The notes under the pieces are model-generated. The model searched no databases, was not told the DNA's origin, and was given only the letters and a program-made list of their open reading frames with translations. Shown one piece after another: positions 1-9,674 of a DNA stretch of 64,000 nucleotides (within the stretch, counting starts at the first letter, position 1; each line of letters opens with the position of its first letter). Origin of the DNA: VRUE01 sp963753245 (GTDB lineage: Bacteria; Actinomycetota; Thermoleophilia; Solirubrobacterales; 70-9); assembly GCA_963753245.1 (NCBI GenBank), contig CAVWBK010000002.1, forward strand, positions 124,001-188,000. The letters run 5' to 3'. Position numbers and translations under genes: made by a program.

Positions 1-460
1 CGAAGCTCACTCCCTCCTCTTTCATCGCCTCATAGCCTCCATAGACAATGCCGGCCGCGGCGATCAAGCTGATGAAGATGCCGAAGGTCGGGCTGACATC
101 CACAGAGACCCCGGCGAAGCTGCCGCCCCCTGGGGTGTCAACGATCCGGAAGAGGATCAGCAAGAACGAGATCGCGCCGAGTACCGCGACGACCGCGTTG
201 GCAGATATCGGCGGCTCATAGGTGGAGTCACTGAGGCGCAGTGCCACCACGGCGAGGACGACCAAGATCGTGAATACAAGGAAGATTGGGATGTTGTCCA
301 GGGCATCCCAGGCGCTCCCGGCGCCGAGCGCGCCGGTGCTGAAGGCGCCACCTGCACCGGAGACGCTGACGGTGAACCAATCAAAGAACATGAAGATGAA
401 GAGCACCACGGCCGAAACGCCGGCAATTTTCTCTCCCCTACTCAGTCTTGCTACGTCCAC
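1..460 (-). CDS. Polytopic membrane protein, 3' end outside window
   Basis: The reading frame stays open from a GTG at 460 down to the window edge, giving about 153 residues without a stop, so the C-terminus is missing. The start is well defined: an in-frame TGA lies two codons upstream and GGAAGG sits 6 bases before the GTG. Four hydrophobic segments alternate with short polar loops (VVLFIFMFFDWFTV, IFLVFTILVVLAVVAL, AVVAVLGAISFLLILF, FGIFISLIAAAGIVYGG), and a Gly/Ser/Ala-rich loop lies between the first two. I do not recognise a named family. It resembles small integral membrane proteins of unknown role that are common in Solirubrobacterales. No partner gene is visible inside the window. 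Confidence 0.7.
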   Translation of the reverse strand, partial: MDVARLSRGEKIAGVSAVVLFIFMFFDWFTVSVSGAGGAFSTGALGAGSAWDALDNIPIFLVFTILVVLAVVALRLSDSTYEPPISANAVVAVLGAISFLLILFRIVDTPGGGSFAGVSVDVSPTFGIFISLIAAAGIVYGGYEAMKEEGVSF

Positions 461-484
461 TGGTCACCTTCCGTGAGAGCTTGG

Positions 485-906
485 GCGGGCAAGCCCGACC
501 CTACACCCGCCCGAAGACGGTTCAAGCGCAATCGCGCTGAACTCCGGGACTGCAGGGGCTGATCTGAGGAATCGGTGCACAACAAGGTCGCGCTGGCCGA
601 GATCGCGCCCGAGGCCGCCGCGACACCGGGCACCGAGCGCACGGGGCAGCGTCTCCTCGTTCAGTGCAGAGGTCCGGAAGCCAGACCCGCGACCGAGCGT
701 TTCCTGCGCGCTGATCGCCAGCGACTCGATCTGGTTGGAGATGGCGGAAGACCTCGGCGTATGCATGGTCGATCGTGTCGGTGAGGATGTAGGTGCCAGA
801 GATCAGCGCGACCCGAGCGCGATAGTGCTGAGCGGCTCTCTCACCTTGCGTTGTCTGAATCAACGCAGCACCAGCTTGCTCATCGATCACCACTCGCCGG
901 CATTGC
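485..906 (-). pseudogene. Degenerate PIN-domain (VapC-like) remnant
   Basis: No intact gene fills 461-1065. On the minus strand one frame reads RRVVIDEQAGAALIQT then ISGTYILTDTIDHAYAEVF, which resembles the N-terminal half of a PIN domain (an acidic residue after a hydrophobic strand, then a central helix). Further on, in another frame, ASATLLCTDSSDQPLQSR resembles the distal PIN motif (a hydrophobic strand ending in TD). At least one frameshift is needed to join them, so the gene would be inactive. No antitoxin gene is seen beside it. The assignment rests on motif resemblance only; it could be another decayed small gene. Confidence 0.3.
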
Positions 907-1065
907 GGTTGATCAAGACTCGGGCCCGGGGATCCAGGTCGCATTTTCGAATCGGTGCGATCCACCCCGATAGAAGTGATCGACGTCGTCGCATTGCCCA
1001 AGGGGCGAGTCTCTGTTCTCAGCCAATGTTGCGGCAACTGGCCGATCCTGATGTTGCCGAGGCTC

Positions 1066-2661
1066 TTATCCACCGACCACATCCCGCATTTCGAAGAGCC
1101 GGAGGGCGGCGAGCATCGCGAGGCCAGCGATCGCCATCATCGCCACCGCCGCAGGTGCTTTGAATGGCTGCGCCGGAACCAGGGCGAGATGGTGAAAGGG
1201 GGAAAGTTCAAGGGTCCAGGCCGGAGCTCCTAACAGCGCACCGAACAGCTCCCAGACAAAGCTGACGCTGACCATGCCGTAGGCGATCCCGGCGCTCGCT
1301 CGCGGCACCAAGGCAAAGGCGAGAGCACCGATCGCGAGGAAAAGCAGTACCGCCGGCAGGCAGTTGGCACCGGCGCCGATCATGTCAGGCAGCGAGACCG
1401 CCGCTCCCTGGGAAGCCGCGCCGGCCCAGGCGAGCACCCCGGCCGCGAGCGCCAGCCCGGCCGAGCCGAGCGCGGCCAGCGCCAACCTGCCGCCGAGCCA
1501 CCGCGCCCGACCGACCGGCAGCGCAAGCAGCGTCTCCAAACGCTGATCGGACTCCTCGCGACGGAGCGCCGCGATCTGCGCGCAGCAGAAGAGGCCGATC
1601 GCGAGGACGAACATCAGGAAGTAGAAGCCGAGAGCGCCGGAGGGGGTGAGCACCGTTGCGCCACCGACCTTCGCCAGTTCGCGCTTTAGGTTGGTCGAGA
1701 GATGGGCGCTGGCAAATGTATTGGAGAGCAGACCGAAGATGACCGCGAAGAACCCGATCGCCGCCAGCCATGCGGCGAGGCTTCCGCGCTCGCCGCGCAG
1801 CGCCTGCGCCGTCGCTGAGTTGAGGAGTCCGAGCCGCGGCGAGCGGCTGTCGCGGCTTGCCAGCAGGCCGTTGCCGATGTCGCGGCGGCGGGCGATCGCG
1901 GCGGCGCCGGCCAACAGCAGGGCGCTCGTCAGCAGGGGCAGGATCAAAACCAGGGGCCGGGAACCGGTGAAGGCTCGCATTTCCTCGGCCCAGCCCAGTG
2001 GCGTTGTCCAGCGCAGGAATTCAAGCTTTGAGGAGGTGTCGGCGACGACCCTTAGGGCCAGCGCCAGACCGAGCGCGACGGTGCCAATCTCCAGTGCCAC
2101 CCGGCGGCTTGACGCGAATTGACTGGCCAGCGCGCCGACTCCCACAAAGACAAGTGCTGGAGTCGCGACCGCCAGCGCAAGGTAGGCGGAGCCGCCCAGC
2201 TCTAGACCTCCGGCGAGCAGCCCGGTCAGGGTCGCGGCCCAGAGCACGACGAGCCCTGCCGCGACGCCCGCCAGGGCCGCTGTGAACGCGGTCCCGCGCC
2301 CCACCGCGCCGGCCAGGACCAGCTCCTGGCGGCCCGCCTCCTCCTCGGTGCGAAGCGCCCTAACCGCGGCCAGCAATCCCCACATCGCGGCGAAGATCGC
2401 CAGCACGCCGCCGACCCGCCAGGCGACATAGCCGCCGACGTTCAGCAGATCATGGGGGACCCCGTAAAAGAGACGGACCGCCTTGTTGTCGCCGAAGCTG
2501 TGGGCGAACCCGAGCCGGTCTTTCAGAGTCGGAAAGCTGTGTTCGTAGCCGACGACCTGAATCAGGGCGACCAGGCCGAAGAGCAGGGCGAAGGAAACGG
2601 TCCGGGTGCGACCGTCGCTGAAGGCGCGGCGGGCGATGGCCCTAGCCGCGCTCATCGCCAC
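1066..2661 (-). CDS. ABC-2 type exporter permease
   Basis: The product is a 531-residue integral membrane protein with roughly twelve hydrophobic segments. Two similar halves are visible: each carries a charged cytoplasmic stretch after its early helices (RALRTEEEAGRQELVLAGAVGR in the first half, RREESDQRLETLLALPVGR in the second), typical of fused ABC-2 permeases such as those annotated as exporters of polyketide antibiotics. The start is GTG at 2661 or ATG at 2655, both inside the 3' end of the upstream ATPase gene, so the pair is translationally coupled. It should form the membrane channel for the neighbouring ATPase; the substrate (drug, lipid or peptide) cannot be told from sequence. Confidence 0.85.
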   Translation of the reverse strand: MAMSAARAIARRAFSDGRTRTVSFALLFGLVALIQVVGYEHSFPTLKDRLGFAHSFGDNKAVRLFYGVPHDLLNVGGYVAWRVGGVLAIFAAMWGLLAAVRALRTEEEAGRQELVLAGAVGRGTAFTAALAGVAAGLVVLWAATLTGLLAGGLELGGSAYLALAVATPALVFVGVGALASQFASSRRVALEIGTVALGLALALRVVADTSSKLEFLRWTTPLGWAEEMRAFTGSRPLVLILPLLTSALLLAGAAAIARRRDIGNGLLASRDSRSPRLGLLNSATAQALRGERGSLAAWLAAIGFFAVIFGLLSNTFASAHLSTNLKRELAKVGGATVLTPSGALGFYFLMFVLAIGLFCCAQIAALRREESDQRLETLLALPVGRARWLGGRLALAALGSAGLALAAGVLAWAGAASQGAAVSLPDMIGAGANCLPAVLLFLAIGALAFALVPRASAGIAYGMVSVSFVWELFGALLGAPAWTLELSPFHHLALVPAQPFKAPAAVAMMAIAGLAMLAALRLFEMRDVVGG

Positions 2662-3535
2662 CGGCGTAGTGGTGCAGGAAGATTTCCTCGAGGCTCGGTT
2701 CGCGGCTCGTCAACGCGACAACCGGCAGATCGGCGAGGGCGGTGATCAAAGGCCCGATCGCGCCGCTGACCTCGCAGCGAAGCGTCCTGGCTCCGGCCCG
2801 GGTCACCGTGACTCCCGCCAGCGGGTCGAGCCTCGGCGGTTCGCTCTCGAAGCTGATCTCGACCATCTGCGCGCTGAGGTGGCGCAGTTCGGTGAGCGTG
2901 CCCTGATCGACGAGTCGGCCATCGCGCAGGATCCCGACCCGGTCACAGAGCGCCTCGACCTCGCTGAGGATGTGGGAGGAAAGAAAGACGGTCTGTCCGC
3001 GCTGCTTGGCTTCCTCGACGCTCTCGCGGAAGGCCATCTCCATCAGCGGGTCCAGGCCGGCGGTGGGCTCGTCGAGGATCAATAGTTCGGCGCGGCTGGC
3101 GAGCGCAGCGACCAGCTGGACCTTCTGGCGGTTGCCCTTGGAGAGCGCTCGCACCTTCTTCGCGGTGTCGAGCTTGAAGCGCTCGACCAACAGCTCGCGG
3201 TAGGCGATGTCGGCGCCGCCGTGCAGAGTTGCCATGAACTCGAAGGTCTCGGCGCTGGTCAGGGTCGGCCAGAGGAAGGGCTCTCCGGCGACGTAGGCAA
3301 GCCGACGGTGGGCCGCGACGGGGTCCCGCCAAGCGTCGATCCCGAACACCGCGGCCGTGCCGGCGCTCGCTCGGTGCAGGCCAAGCAGGAGCCGGATCGT
3401 CGTCGTCTTGCCGGCGCCGTTGGGCCCCAGGTAGCCATATACCTCGCCCTCAGCGACGCAGAGATCGAGTGAGTCGAGGGCGAGGGTGGGGCCGTAGTGC
3501 TTGCTCAGTCCCGCGGTGCGGATCGCATCGGTCAT
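2642..3535 (-). CDS. ABC transporter ATP-binding protein
   Basis: This 297-residue cytoplasmic ATPase energises the overlapping permease. The Walker A motif GPNGAGKTTTIR is near residue 40, the signature ALSKGNRQKVQL near residue 135, Walker B ELLILDEP directly after, and the H-loop FLSSHILSEVE follows. The C-terminal 80 residues are an extra domain usual in CcmA/NatA-type drug exporters. I chose ATG 3535 because GGGAG lies about 10 bases upstream and the residues after it match the usual family N-terminus; the frame is open further upstream, but that extension overlaps the divergent antiporter region and is low-complexity. The stop overlaps the permease start by about 20 bases. Confidence 0.93.
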   Translation of the reverse strand: MTDAIRTAGLSKHYGPTLALDSLDLCVAEGEVYGYLGPNGAGKTTTIRLLLGLHRASAGTAAVFGIDAWRDPVAAHRRLAYVAGEPFLWPTLTSAETFEFMATLHGGADIAYRELLVERFKLDTAKKVRALSKGNRQKVQLVAALASRAELLILDEPTAGLDPLMEMAFRESVEEAKQRGQTVFLSSHILSEVEALCDRVGILRDGRLVDQGTLTELRHLSAQMVEISFESEPPRLDPLAGVTVTRAGARTLRCEVSGAIGPLITALADLPVVALTSREPSLEEIFLHHYAGGDERG

Positions 3536-3691
3536 CTGGCCAGACTCCCACCAATCGCCGCTCGAAGCAGAGGAGGGCGGAGCCATTGTCTGCTCGGTTG
3601 GGCGGACAGCGCTGATCAGCTTCGGCTTGCGGCGCTGTTCGTGGCGGTCTGGCAGCTCGAGTTTGGCCGCCGCGGCTGCGAGTCTGTCGGG

Positions 3692-4975
3692 ATGGCGTGG
3701 TCGCTGGCAATCGTGGCACTCGCGCTGCTCGCAGTCGCCGCGGTTTCGCGCCGCCTGGTGGGCTCCTCCCTGACGCCGACGATCGTCGTCGTCGTCATCG
3801 GGGTGATCCTCAGCCCCCACCTTCTCGACGGAATCAAGATCGAGACAACCGGCTCGATAGTCAGGACGCTGGCCGAGGCGACGCTGGCCCTCGTGCTGTT
3901 TTCCGACGCGTCGCGCATCGACCTCGGGCAACTCCGCCGCAACCTCGGCGTTCCGTCTCGTCTGCTCGGCATCGGCCTGCCGCTGACGATTGGACTTGGC
4001 GCCTTGGTTGCCGCCTTGGTCTTCGATCAACTCAGCGTCGGTGAGGCATTGATCCTGGCTGTGATCCTGGCGCCAACGGATGCTGCGCTTGGCCAGGCAG
4101 TCGTGACCGAGCCGCGGGTCCCCGGGTCGATCCGCCAGGGACTCAACGTCGAGAGCGGACTCAACGACGGGATCTGCGTTCCACTGCTGTTTGCGGCTGT
4201 GGCGATCGCCGATGTCGAATCAAAGATTGCGGCCGGGCGAGGCGCAGGGAGCCTGCTGCTGGAGGAGATCGGCTATGGCGCCCTGGGAGGGATTCTGGCC
4301 GGGGCGCTCGTCGCCTTGGTAGTTATCCAGGCCGGGCGTCGGGGCCTGATTGAGACAGGTTGGAAACAGCTAATTCCGGCCCTCGGTGCCGCGCTCGCCT
4401 ACGGAATCGCAACCGGACTCCACGGGTCGGGATTTATCGCCGCCTTCGTCGCCGGGATTGTTTTCCGTGCACTACTTGGCCATGACCCCGAGGAGCTCAA
4501 CAACCTAATCGAGGAGGTTGGGGGTCTGCTCAGTGGGGCGACCTTCCTGATCTTCGGCGCCATTTTGCTCGGCCCGGCGCTGGACGAGCTGACCTGGGAA
4601 CTGGCTCTATACGCGATCCTCAGTCTCACCGTGGTTCGGATGGTCCCGGTGGCGATCGCGATGCTGGGGACTCGGGCCCGCCCGCCGACCCTTGGATTTC
4701 TGGGATGGTTCGGGCCTCGGGGTCTCGCCTCGATCGTCTTCGCGGTGATCGTCGTTGGCGAGTCCGAACTTCCCCAAGAGCATCTAATCGCGCTGGCCGT
4801 CTATCTCACGGTCGGACTCTCGGTCTTCGCCCACGGGATCACCGCAGCCCCGCTCGCCCGACGCTATGCCGATTGGTTCGCGGCTCATGCGCCAGGCCGG
4901 GCCCCGGCCCTTGAGGGCTCCGCTTCGCAAGTCACGAGGCCAAGAGGGCCGCAGATATCCGCAGGTGGCTCATGA
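3692..4975 (+). CDS. CPA1-family Na+/H+ (cation/proton) antiporter
   Basis: The protein is 427 residues with about twelve transmembrane helices and is expected in the cytoplasmic membrane, exchanging Na+ or K+ for H+. Family marks are LILAVILAPTDAALGQAVV near residue 125 (the acidic residue of helix 5) and LNVESGLNDGICVPLLF near residue 150, the NxESGxNDG signature of NhaP-type CPA1 proteins. The ATG at 3692 begins directly with a hydrophobic helix and is preceded by only a weak GTCGGG. The frame is open upstream, but that part is antisense to the ABC ATPase 5' region. The gene is divergent from the ABC operon with about 155 bases between starts. Confidence 0.92.
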   Translation: MAWSLAIVALALLAVAAVSRRLVGSSLTPTIVVVVIGVILSPHLLDGIKIETTGSIVRTLAEATLALVLFSDASRIDLGQLRRNLGVPSRLLGIGLPLTIGLGALVAALVFDQLSVGEALILAVILAPTDAALGQAVVTEPRVPGSIRQGLNVESGLNDGICVPLLFAAVAIADVESKIAAGRGAGSLLLEEIGYGALGGILAGALVALVVIQAGRRGLIETGWKQLIPALGAALAYGIATGLHGSGFIAAFVAGIVFRALLGHDPEELNNLIEEVGGLLSGATFLIFGAILLGPALDELTWELALYAILSLTVVRMVPVAIAMLGTRARPPTLGFLGWFGPRGLASIVFAVIVVGESELPQEHLIALAVYLTVGLSVFAHGITAAPLARRYADWFAAHAPGRAPALEGSASQVTRPRGPQISAGGS

Positions 4976-5114
4976 TCTGCAAGCCCATCGCCGCTGGATG
5001 GTCGATCAGGCGCCAACTACGATGATTCTTCGGGCAACGACGGCTCGTTCACTGACGGAATCAAGGTATCGCCCAAGCGTGAGCGCCTCCTGATCTCGAA
5101 TCTCGAGCGCCGAA

Positions 5115-5618
5115 TCAGCCGACAAGAACCGGCCCGTGGTCGATCGCATCAACTGCGCTCGCCAGGGCTCGGCGGAGTTCCTCGCGATGCGCGGGGTTGG
5201 TGCCGTAGAGAGGACCGGCGCCGTCGGAGAGCAGCAGGGAGATCATCGCGACACCCTGGGCGCTGATATAGGCAGGTGTCTTGAGCCGCTCGAGGGCTGT
5301 CTCGAGGGTTTCGCGCGAGTCGCGGATCGCAACTCGCGCGATCGGCGCCCTCGACGTGAATCCTCGCGCGCCGGAATCCAGCTCGGCGAGCAGTCGTTCG
5401 ACGCTTTCGGCGACCCTCTCGCGACTCTGCTCGCCGACCAACTCCCGTGCCCGCTGATAGAGCAGAGAGTCGGCATTCGGATCGGCTCCTGACGCCAGTT
5501 GCTTGTCGAGCCTGTGACGGTTAAGCCGGGTCTGAACTCGGGTTCGAAGTGAGACTCCGCCGGGAGCCCTCGCCCTGCGCTCACCGTGCCTTCTCAGCTC
5601 TGCTGTTGATGCACTCAC
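5115..5618 (-). CDS. Conserved hypothetical protein
   Basis: The product is a 167-residue, mostly soluble and highly charged protein. It has a basic N-terminus (ELRRHGERRARAPGG) followed by helix-forming segments rich in Arg, Glu and Leu (ARELVGEQSRERVAESVERLL; RETLETALERLKTPAY). The GTG start is fixed by a near-perfect ribosome binding site, AAAGGAGG, 5 bases upstream. There is no signal peptide and no membrane helix. I do not recognise a family. It stands alone between the convergent antiporter gene and a divergent DJ-1/PfpI gene, so context gives no function. Confidence 0.75.
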   Translation of the reverse strand: MSASTAELRRHGERRARAPGGVSLRTRVQTRLNRHRLDKQLASGADPNADSLLYQRARELVGEQSRERVAESVERLLAELDSGARGFTSRAPIARVAIRDSRETLETALERLKTPAYISAQGVAMISLLLSDGAGPLYGTNPAHREELRRALASAVDAIDHGPVLVG

Positions 5619-5889
5619 GTCGACCTCCTTTGTGGTCGAGATCGCGAATTGCCGCCTCTGGATCATCTGGCGCCAGGCATCAGGGGTGGATCAAGATCAG
5701 AGCGCGACCGATAAAGATTTTGCGAAGGTGATTTCCGCCAGCCGACAGCGGGCGCGGCCTTCTCAGCGGGTCTCGGGCCCTCGCGGGCGCGTGAATCGGC
5801 GGGGTCGGAATCGCCTCGCAAGGCAAAGCCGGCCAATCCTGATCGCTTGACCCTCCGCCGCGTCCCTGCAAACCTGGCGCCGCCCGCCT

Positions 5890-6630
5890 GTGCGCATTCT
5901 GATCCCACTACCCGACCGCGATTTCGACACCACCGAGGTTGCGGTGCCCTGGCGAGTGCTCAGCGATCGTGGCCACACTGTCGTCTTTGCGACCGAGGCG
6001 GGAGGGTCCGCCCCAGGTTGTGACCCAAGGCTGCTCAGCGGCGTTCTCTTCGGCAAGCTCGGCGCCGAGGCGGAGCCGATCGCCTTCTACGAGGAACTGA
6101 TCGAGGAGGCGGCGTTTCGTGATCCCCTCGCCTGGGGAGGGATAGAGCCGACCGAGTTCGACGGCCTGCTCTTGCCCGGCGGCCATGCGCAGGGGATGCG
6201 CCAGTACCTCGGCGACGCGAAGCTGCACTCCCTGGTCGCGCGCTTTTGGGGCCTGGGGCGCCCGGTCGCGGCAATCTGCCACGGGGTGATCGTGCTGGCA
6301 CGGAGCCTCGATCCGAGCAGCGGGCGCAGCGTCCTCGCCGGCCGGCGGACGACCTGCCTGCCGAAATACATGGAGCGCAGCGCCTACCTGCTGACCGGGT
6401 GGAGGTTGGGCCACTACTACCGCACCTATCCCACCTACGTCGAGGACGAGGTGATCGCCGCCCTCGGTGACCGGGCCTGCTTTGAGCGTGGCCCCCGCAC
6501 CATCAAGCGCGGTAGCGCCGACGATGACTCGCCCGCCTTCGTCGTTGAGGACGGCAACTATCTCTCGGCGCGCTGGCCCGGAGACGCCTACCTCTTCGCC
6601 AGGCGCTTTGACCAGATGCTCTCCGCATAG
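5890..6630 (+). CDS. DJ-1/PfpI-family protein (class I glutamine amidotransferase-like)
   Basis: The 246-residue protein has the DJ-1/ThiJ/PfpI fold: an N-terminal strand MRILIPLPDRDFDTTEVAVP, a central nucleophile-elbow motif PVAAICHGVIVLAR near residue 130 with the presumed catalytic Cys, and the upstream FDGLLLPGGHAQGMRQYL loop that normally supplies the acidic residue. The length fits Hsp31-like or type 1 amidotransferase-like members, which act as glyoxalases, deglycases or hydrolases; the substrate is not predictable. The start is GTG at 5890. It is monocistronic and convergent with the secreted protein gene downstream. Confidence 0.88.
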   Translation: MRILIPLPDRDFDTTEVAVPWRVLSDRGHTVVFATEAGGSAPGCDPRLLSGVLFGKLGAEAEPIAFYEELIEEAAFRDPLAWGGIEPTEFDGLLLPGGHAQGMRQYLGDAKLHSLVARFWGLGRPVAAICHGVIVLARSLDPSSGRSVLAGRRTTCLPKYMERSAYLLTGWRLGHYYRTYPTYVEDEVIAALGDRACFERGPRTIKRGSADDDSPAFVVEDGNYLSARWPGDAYLFARRFDQMLSA

Positions 6631-6743
6631 GCCGCTGCGGAGCTGTCGGGATCAGGACTCTGTGGTCCAGATCCCTCCGGGCTGGGCTCTATCGAAAGAT
6701 CTGCTCAGAGCGTGGCGCGGCCGGCGTCGCAGCGAGCCTCGGC

Positions 6744-8786
6744 CTAACCGGTGATTGGAACGCTGTGCTTGCGCTTGCCGCGCTCGGCGGCCGTGCTCCA
6801 CTGCAGATGGGAGAGGACGCGCGTGCTCGAGCGATTGGAGAACTGCTCGGCCGCCTGGGGGATCTTCACCGAAATCGCCCCCGAGGCGCCCGGTTCCAGC
6901 CGCAGTCGCGCTTCGGGAGCGAGGAGCGAGCGCTTCCTCGACCTGCTCCCCTGCTTGACCCTGCCGATCAGCTTCGTCCTCACCTCGACCAGGCAGTGGC
7001 TGGTGGATCGACACTTCGCCGAACCGAGCTTCAGCGCTCCGCCGCGCTTTGAGGGTAGGCGCAGCGAACCCGGGAATTGGAAGCTGACCTTGGCCGCGGC
7101 GATTCCTTCGCCGCCGAGCGCCGCCGTGCGGGTACCGGCGCTGGTCCTCACCCGCAGGACCGCACTCTTGGCGCCCAGTTCATCGGGGGAGAAGCGGGCG
7201 CCGAGGCTGCAGGAGGCTCCCGGCGCCAGGGTGGTTTCCGCGCAGGTGTCGGTGGAGAGCCTGAACTGATCGGCGTCAAGACCGGAGAGAGCGACCGAAC
7301 CGACTTCAAGTTCCGCGGCGCCATTGTTGGTGAGGTTGAAGGACTGCGCCGGGCTCGTGGCGTCCTCGGCCAGGGCGCCGAAGTTGTGGCTGGCGGGGGT
7401 CAGGGTCGCGCTCGCCGCGATGCCCACTCCGCCGAGCGCTACCTGCAGGACGCCTTCGCCATCGCCGATGAAGCTCAGTGCGGCATTTCTGGCGCCGGCG
7501 CTGGTCGGCGTGAAGCGGACCTGGGCCGTACAGCTTTCGCCGGCGGCGATCACCCGACCGCTGCAGTTCTCTTCGACCAGGTGAAAGCTTTCGGTATCAC
7601 CACCGGAGACGATCACGATGAAGAATCCGGCCGGCAGCTGGCCGGTGTTGGACATTGTGATCGTGCGAGTGGTGCCCGATGAGCCCACCGCTACTTCGCC
7701 GAATTCGGCCGGATCTGGGGAGGGGGTGAGAATCGGGCGTCCACCTTCGCCGCTCAGCTCCGCTTCGAATGTTTCGCCGTTCTGGACCCGGGCCTGGATC
7801 GCGGCGCTGTAGGTGCCTCGGTTGTGGGGGTCAAAGTGCACGGCGATAGAGCAGGTCTGAGCGGGCTGCAGGGTGGCGCCGTAGCAGTTGCTTTCGCCGA
7901 TGAAGAATTCATTGGCACCGGAGCCGAAGATGCCAAGCGAGTTGAGCTGGATCTGCGCGGCACCGGCATTGCGCAGCTCGAAGTTCGTTTCGCTGCCTTC
8001 TGAGTTTGCTTCAACCAGACCAAAGTCGTGGCTCGAGGGTTCAAAGGTCAGTTCGGCCGCGACCCCTTCGCCACTGAGCTCTGTCGTCGCTTCACTCGGC
8101 GTGCCATCGGAGATCACCCGCAGTTCAGCCTGCTCTTCAGCGCTCTGCCCAGGCGAGAAGCGCAGCGAGACTTCGCAACTCATCGATGGACCCAGCGCGC
8201 CGCCGCAGTTGTTGTTGGCGATCATGAATTCGCCGGAGTTGGGGCCGCCCAGTTCGAACTTGTTGATCGTGACCACGGCTTCGCTCTGGTTGGAGACGAT
8301 CACCGATTTTTCGGAGTCACTGCCGAGCGTCACGGGGCCAAAGTTCAGACCGGCGGGCAGGCTCAGCTGCTTCGAGACCCCCTGGCCGGAGAGCTCGACG
8401 CTTGCTGCAACGTCGCCTTCGACCTGCAACTGCAGTTCGGCGAGCCGCTCTTGCTTGGCCAGTGGAGAGAAGGTCACCGAGACTTCGCAGCTCGCCCCAG
8501 CGAGGAGCAGGGCGGCGCTGCAGCTGTCGTTGGAATCCGAAAATTCGCCCGCGTTAAGTCCTGCCAGCGAGACGCCCTCGACGACGATCGGTTCGCTGCC
8601 GCGATTGGTGAAGACCGTCGACTGGCTCGGACTCGAGGTGCCGATCACGACCGGACCGAATTCGAGCCCGGGCCCCGCTTCGATTTCCGCCGCCTGACTG
8701 AGGGCCGGCAGGAGGAGGAAGCTGCAGAGCGCCAGGCCGAGGCCGAGGCCGAGATTGCAGAGTCGCACATTTTTCGCTTTACCCAT
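6744..8786 (-). CDS. Secreted choice-of-anchor D domain protein
   Basis: The product has 680 residues. ATG 8786 gives a clear signal peptide (MGKAKNVRLC followed by GLGLGLALCSFLLLPALSQA). The mature part is about six tandem beta-sandwich repeats of around 100 residues, each running roughly LxFGPVxxGxxSxxxxxxxxN, then a GxNAGEFxxxxxxC segment, then GxSCxVxVxFSPxxxGxxxAxL. This is the ASH/choice-of-anchor D pattern of bacterial surface proteins. Two Cys per repeat probably form a disulfide. After the last repeat comes a basic C-terminal domain of about 110 residues (KVSFQFPGSLRLPSKRGG onward) ending in HSVPITG. Expected outside the membrane; the role is likely structural or adhesive and is not known. 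Confidence 0.88.
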   Translation of the reverse strand: MGKAKNVRLCNLGLGLGLALCSFLLLPALSQAAEIEAGPGLEFGPVVIGTSSPSQSTVFTNRGSEPIVVEGVSLAGLNAGEFSDSNDSCSAALLLAGASCEVSVTFSPLAKQERLAELQLQVEGDVAASVELSGQGVSKQLSLPAGLNFGPVTLGSDSEKSVIVSNQSEAVVTINKFELGGPNSGEFMIANNNCGGALGPSMSCEVSLRFSPGQSAEEQAELRVISDGTPSEATTELSGEGVAAELTFEPSSHDFGLVEANSEGSETNFELRNAGAAQIQLNSLGIFGSGANEFFIGESNCYGATLQPAQTCSIAVHFDPHNRGTYSAAIQARVQNGETFEAELSGEGGRPILTPSPDPAEFGEVAVGSSGTTRTITMSNTGQLPAGFFIVIVSGGDTESFHLVEENCSGRVIAAGESCTAQVRFTPTSAGARNAALSFIGDGEGVLQVALGGVGIAASATLTPASHNFGALAEDATSPAQSFNLTNNGAAELEVGSVALSGLDADQFRLSTDTCAETTLAPGASCSLGARFSPDELGAKSAVLRVRTSAGTRTAALGGEGIAAAKVSFQFPGSLRLPSKRGGALKLGSAKCRSTSHCLVEVRTKLIGRVKQGSRSRKRSLLAPEARLRLEPGASGAISVKIPQAAEQFSNRSSTRVLSHLQWSTAAERGKRKHSVPITG

Positions 8787-8937
8787 CGGGGTCCATCGAC
8801 AGAAGCGAGCGACAACTGACCGCTGCGAGGATCCGTGCAGGCCGGACCCCGACCGCGTTTCGACTTCGCCCGAGTGGACCGTCGAAACACCCCGCCGACG
8901 CCGGCGGAGGACCGCTTTGAATGGCACCTCTTCGCCC

Positions 8938-9588
8938 TCACACTCGACCCTGGCCAGCTCCCAGGCGCCCTGTCGGGGTCGTGGGGGAGGTCGAGAATCG
9001 CGTAGTGGCCGAGCTCGAGGTGGTCGGTGGGATCGCCGTTGGCGCGGACCGCGACGCCCTCTTTGGTCGTCTTCGCCGAGAGCTGGTACTCATTCGGTTC
9101 CTCGCCGGTCTGGGTGACGAGCAAGCTCGAGGTCCGACCTCGCCGTGGGTGATCCTCGAGATCTCGATCACACCACGGAGATGAAGACACTGCCGAAGGT
9201 GCAGGTGCTGATCGCGCGTTCAGCGACCGAAACCTCGATCGGCGCGTTGGTGGGCGGGGATTTGTCGCCACTCTCGACGCCTTTGAGCTCCCAGCGGCCG
9301 CGTTCAGGGCAGGCGCCTGTTCGTTGATCGCATAGCGCCCGGCGGATCGACCTGTTCGCCGGCCCGGTTGGAAGTGTCGGCGCCGAGATCGCGCGGGCTC
9401 TCGATGATCTTGTTGGGAGCCAGGTCTGCGGTGATGTCCGCAAAGTGGGGACTGCTGCGCGCGGCGATCGTCAGAGCCAGTCCGTTGGTCCTTGGGGTGC
9501 CCAGGGCCGCGGTGGCGCCGAACGGGAGGCCGATTAGCGCCAGGATCAGCGAGCCGGTGAGGAGTCGGCATGGCGAGCGACTATGCAC
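8938..9588 (-). pseudogene. Frameshifted small secreted protein gene
   Basis: Between the anchor-D gene and the phosphate block no intact gene is present. A GTG/ATG-type start near 9588 gives a signal peptide (LTGSLILALIGLPFGATAAL) and about 45 further residues. The sense frame then moves: RWELKGVESGDKSPPTNAP with VSVAERAISTCTFGSVF continues in a second frame, and RTSSLLVTQTGEEPNEYQL with DPTDHLELGHYAILDLPHD in a third. All lie in order on the same strand, so one gene with at least two frameshifts explains them best. The family is not recognised. Confidence 0.4.
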
Positions 9589-9674
9589 AGAAACCCGACT
9601 CGTTTCTCGATCCCGATGTTCAGACGCTAGTCCTCTTCTCGTTCCGCCGAGCGTCCAACCGCCCGGCCGCGGCC

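Noticed and set aside
522..1082. A 186-residue minus-strand frame as an intact gene
   Set aside because: Only its middle has protein-like sequence; the rest is Arg/Pro/Cys-rich and the plausible continuation lies in another frame, so it is listed as a pseudogene.
3536..4030. Upstream extension of the ABC ATPase frame by 165 residues
   Set aside because: The extra part is antisense to the divergent antiporter gene and low in complexity; ATPase homology begins at ATG 3535.
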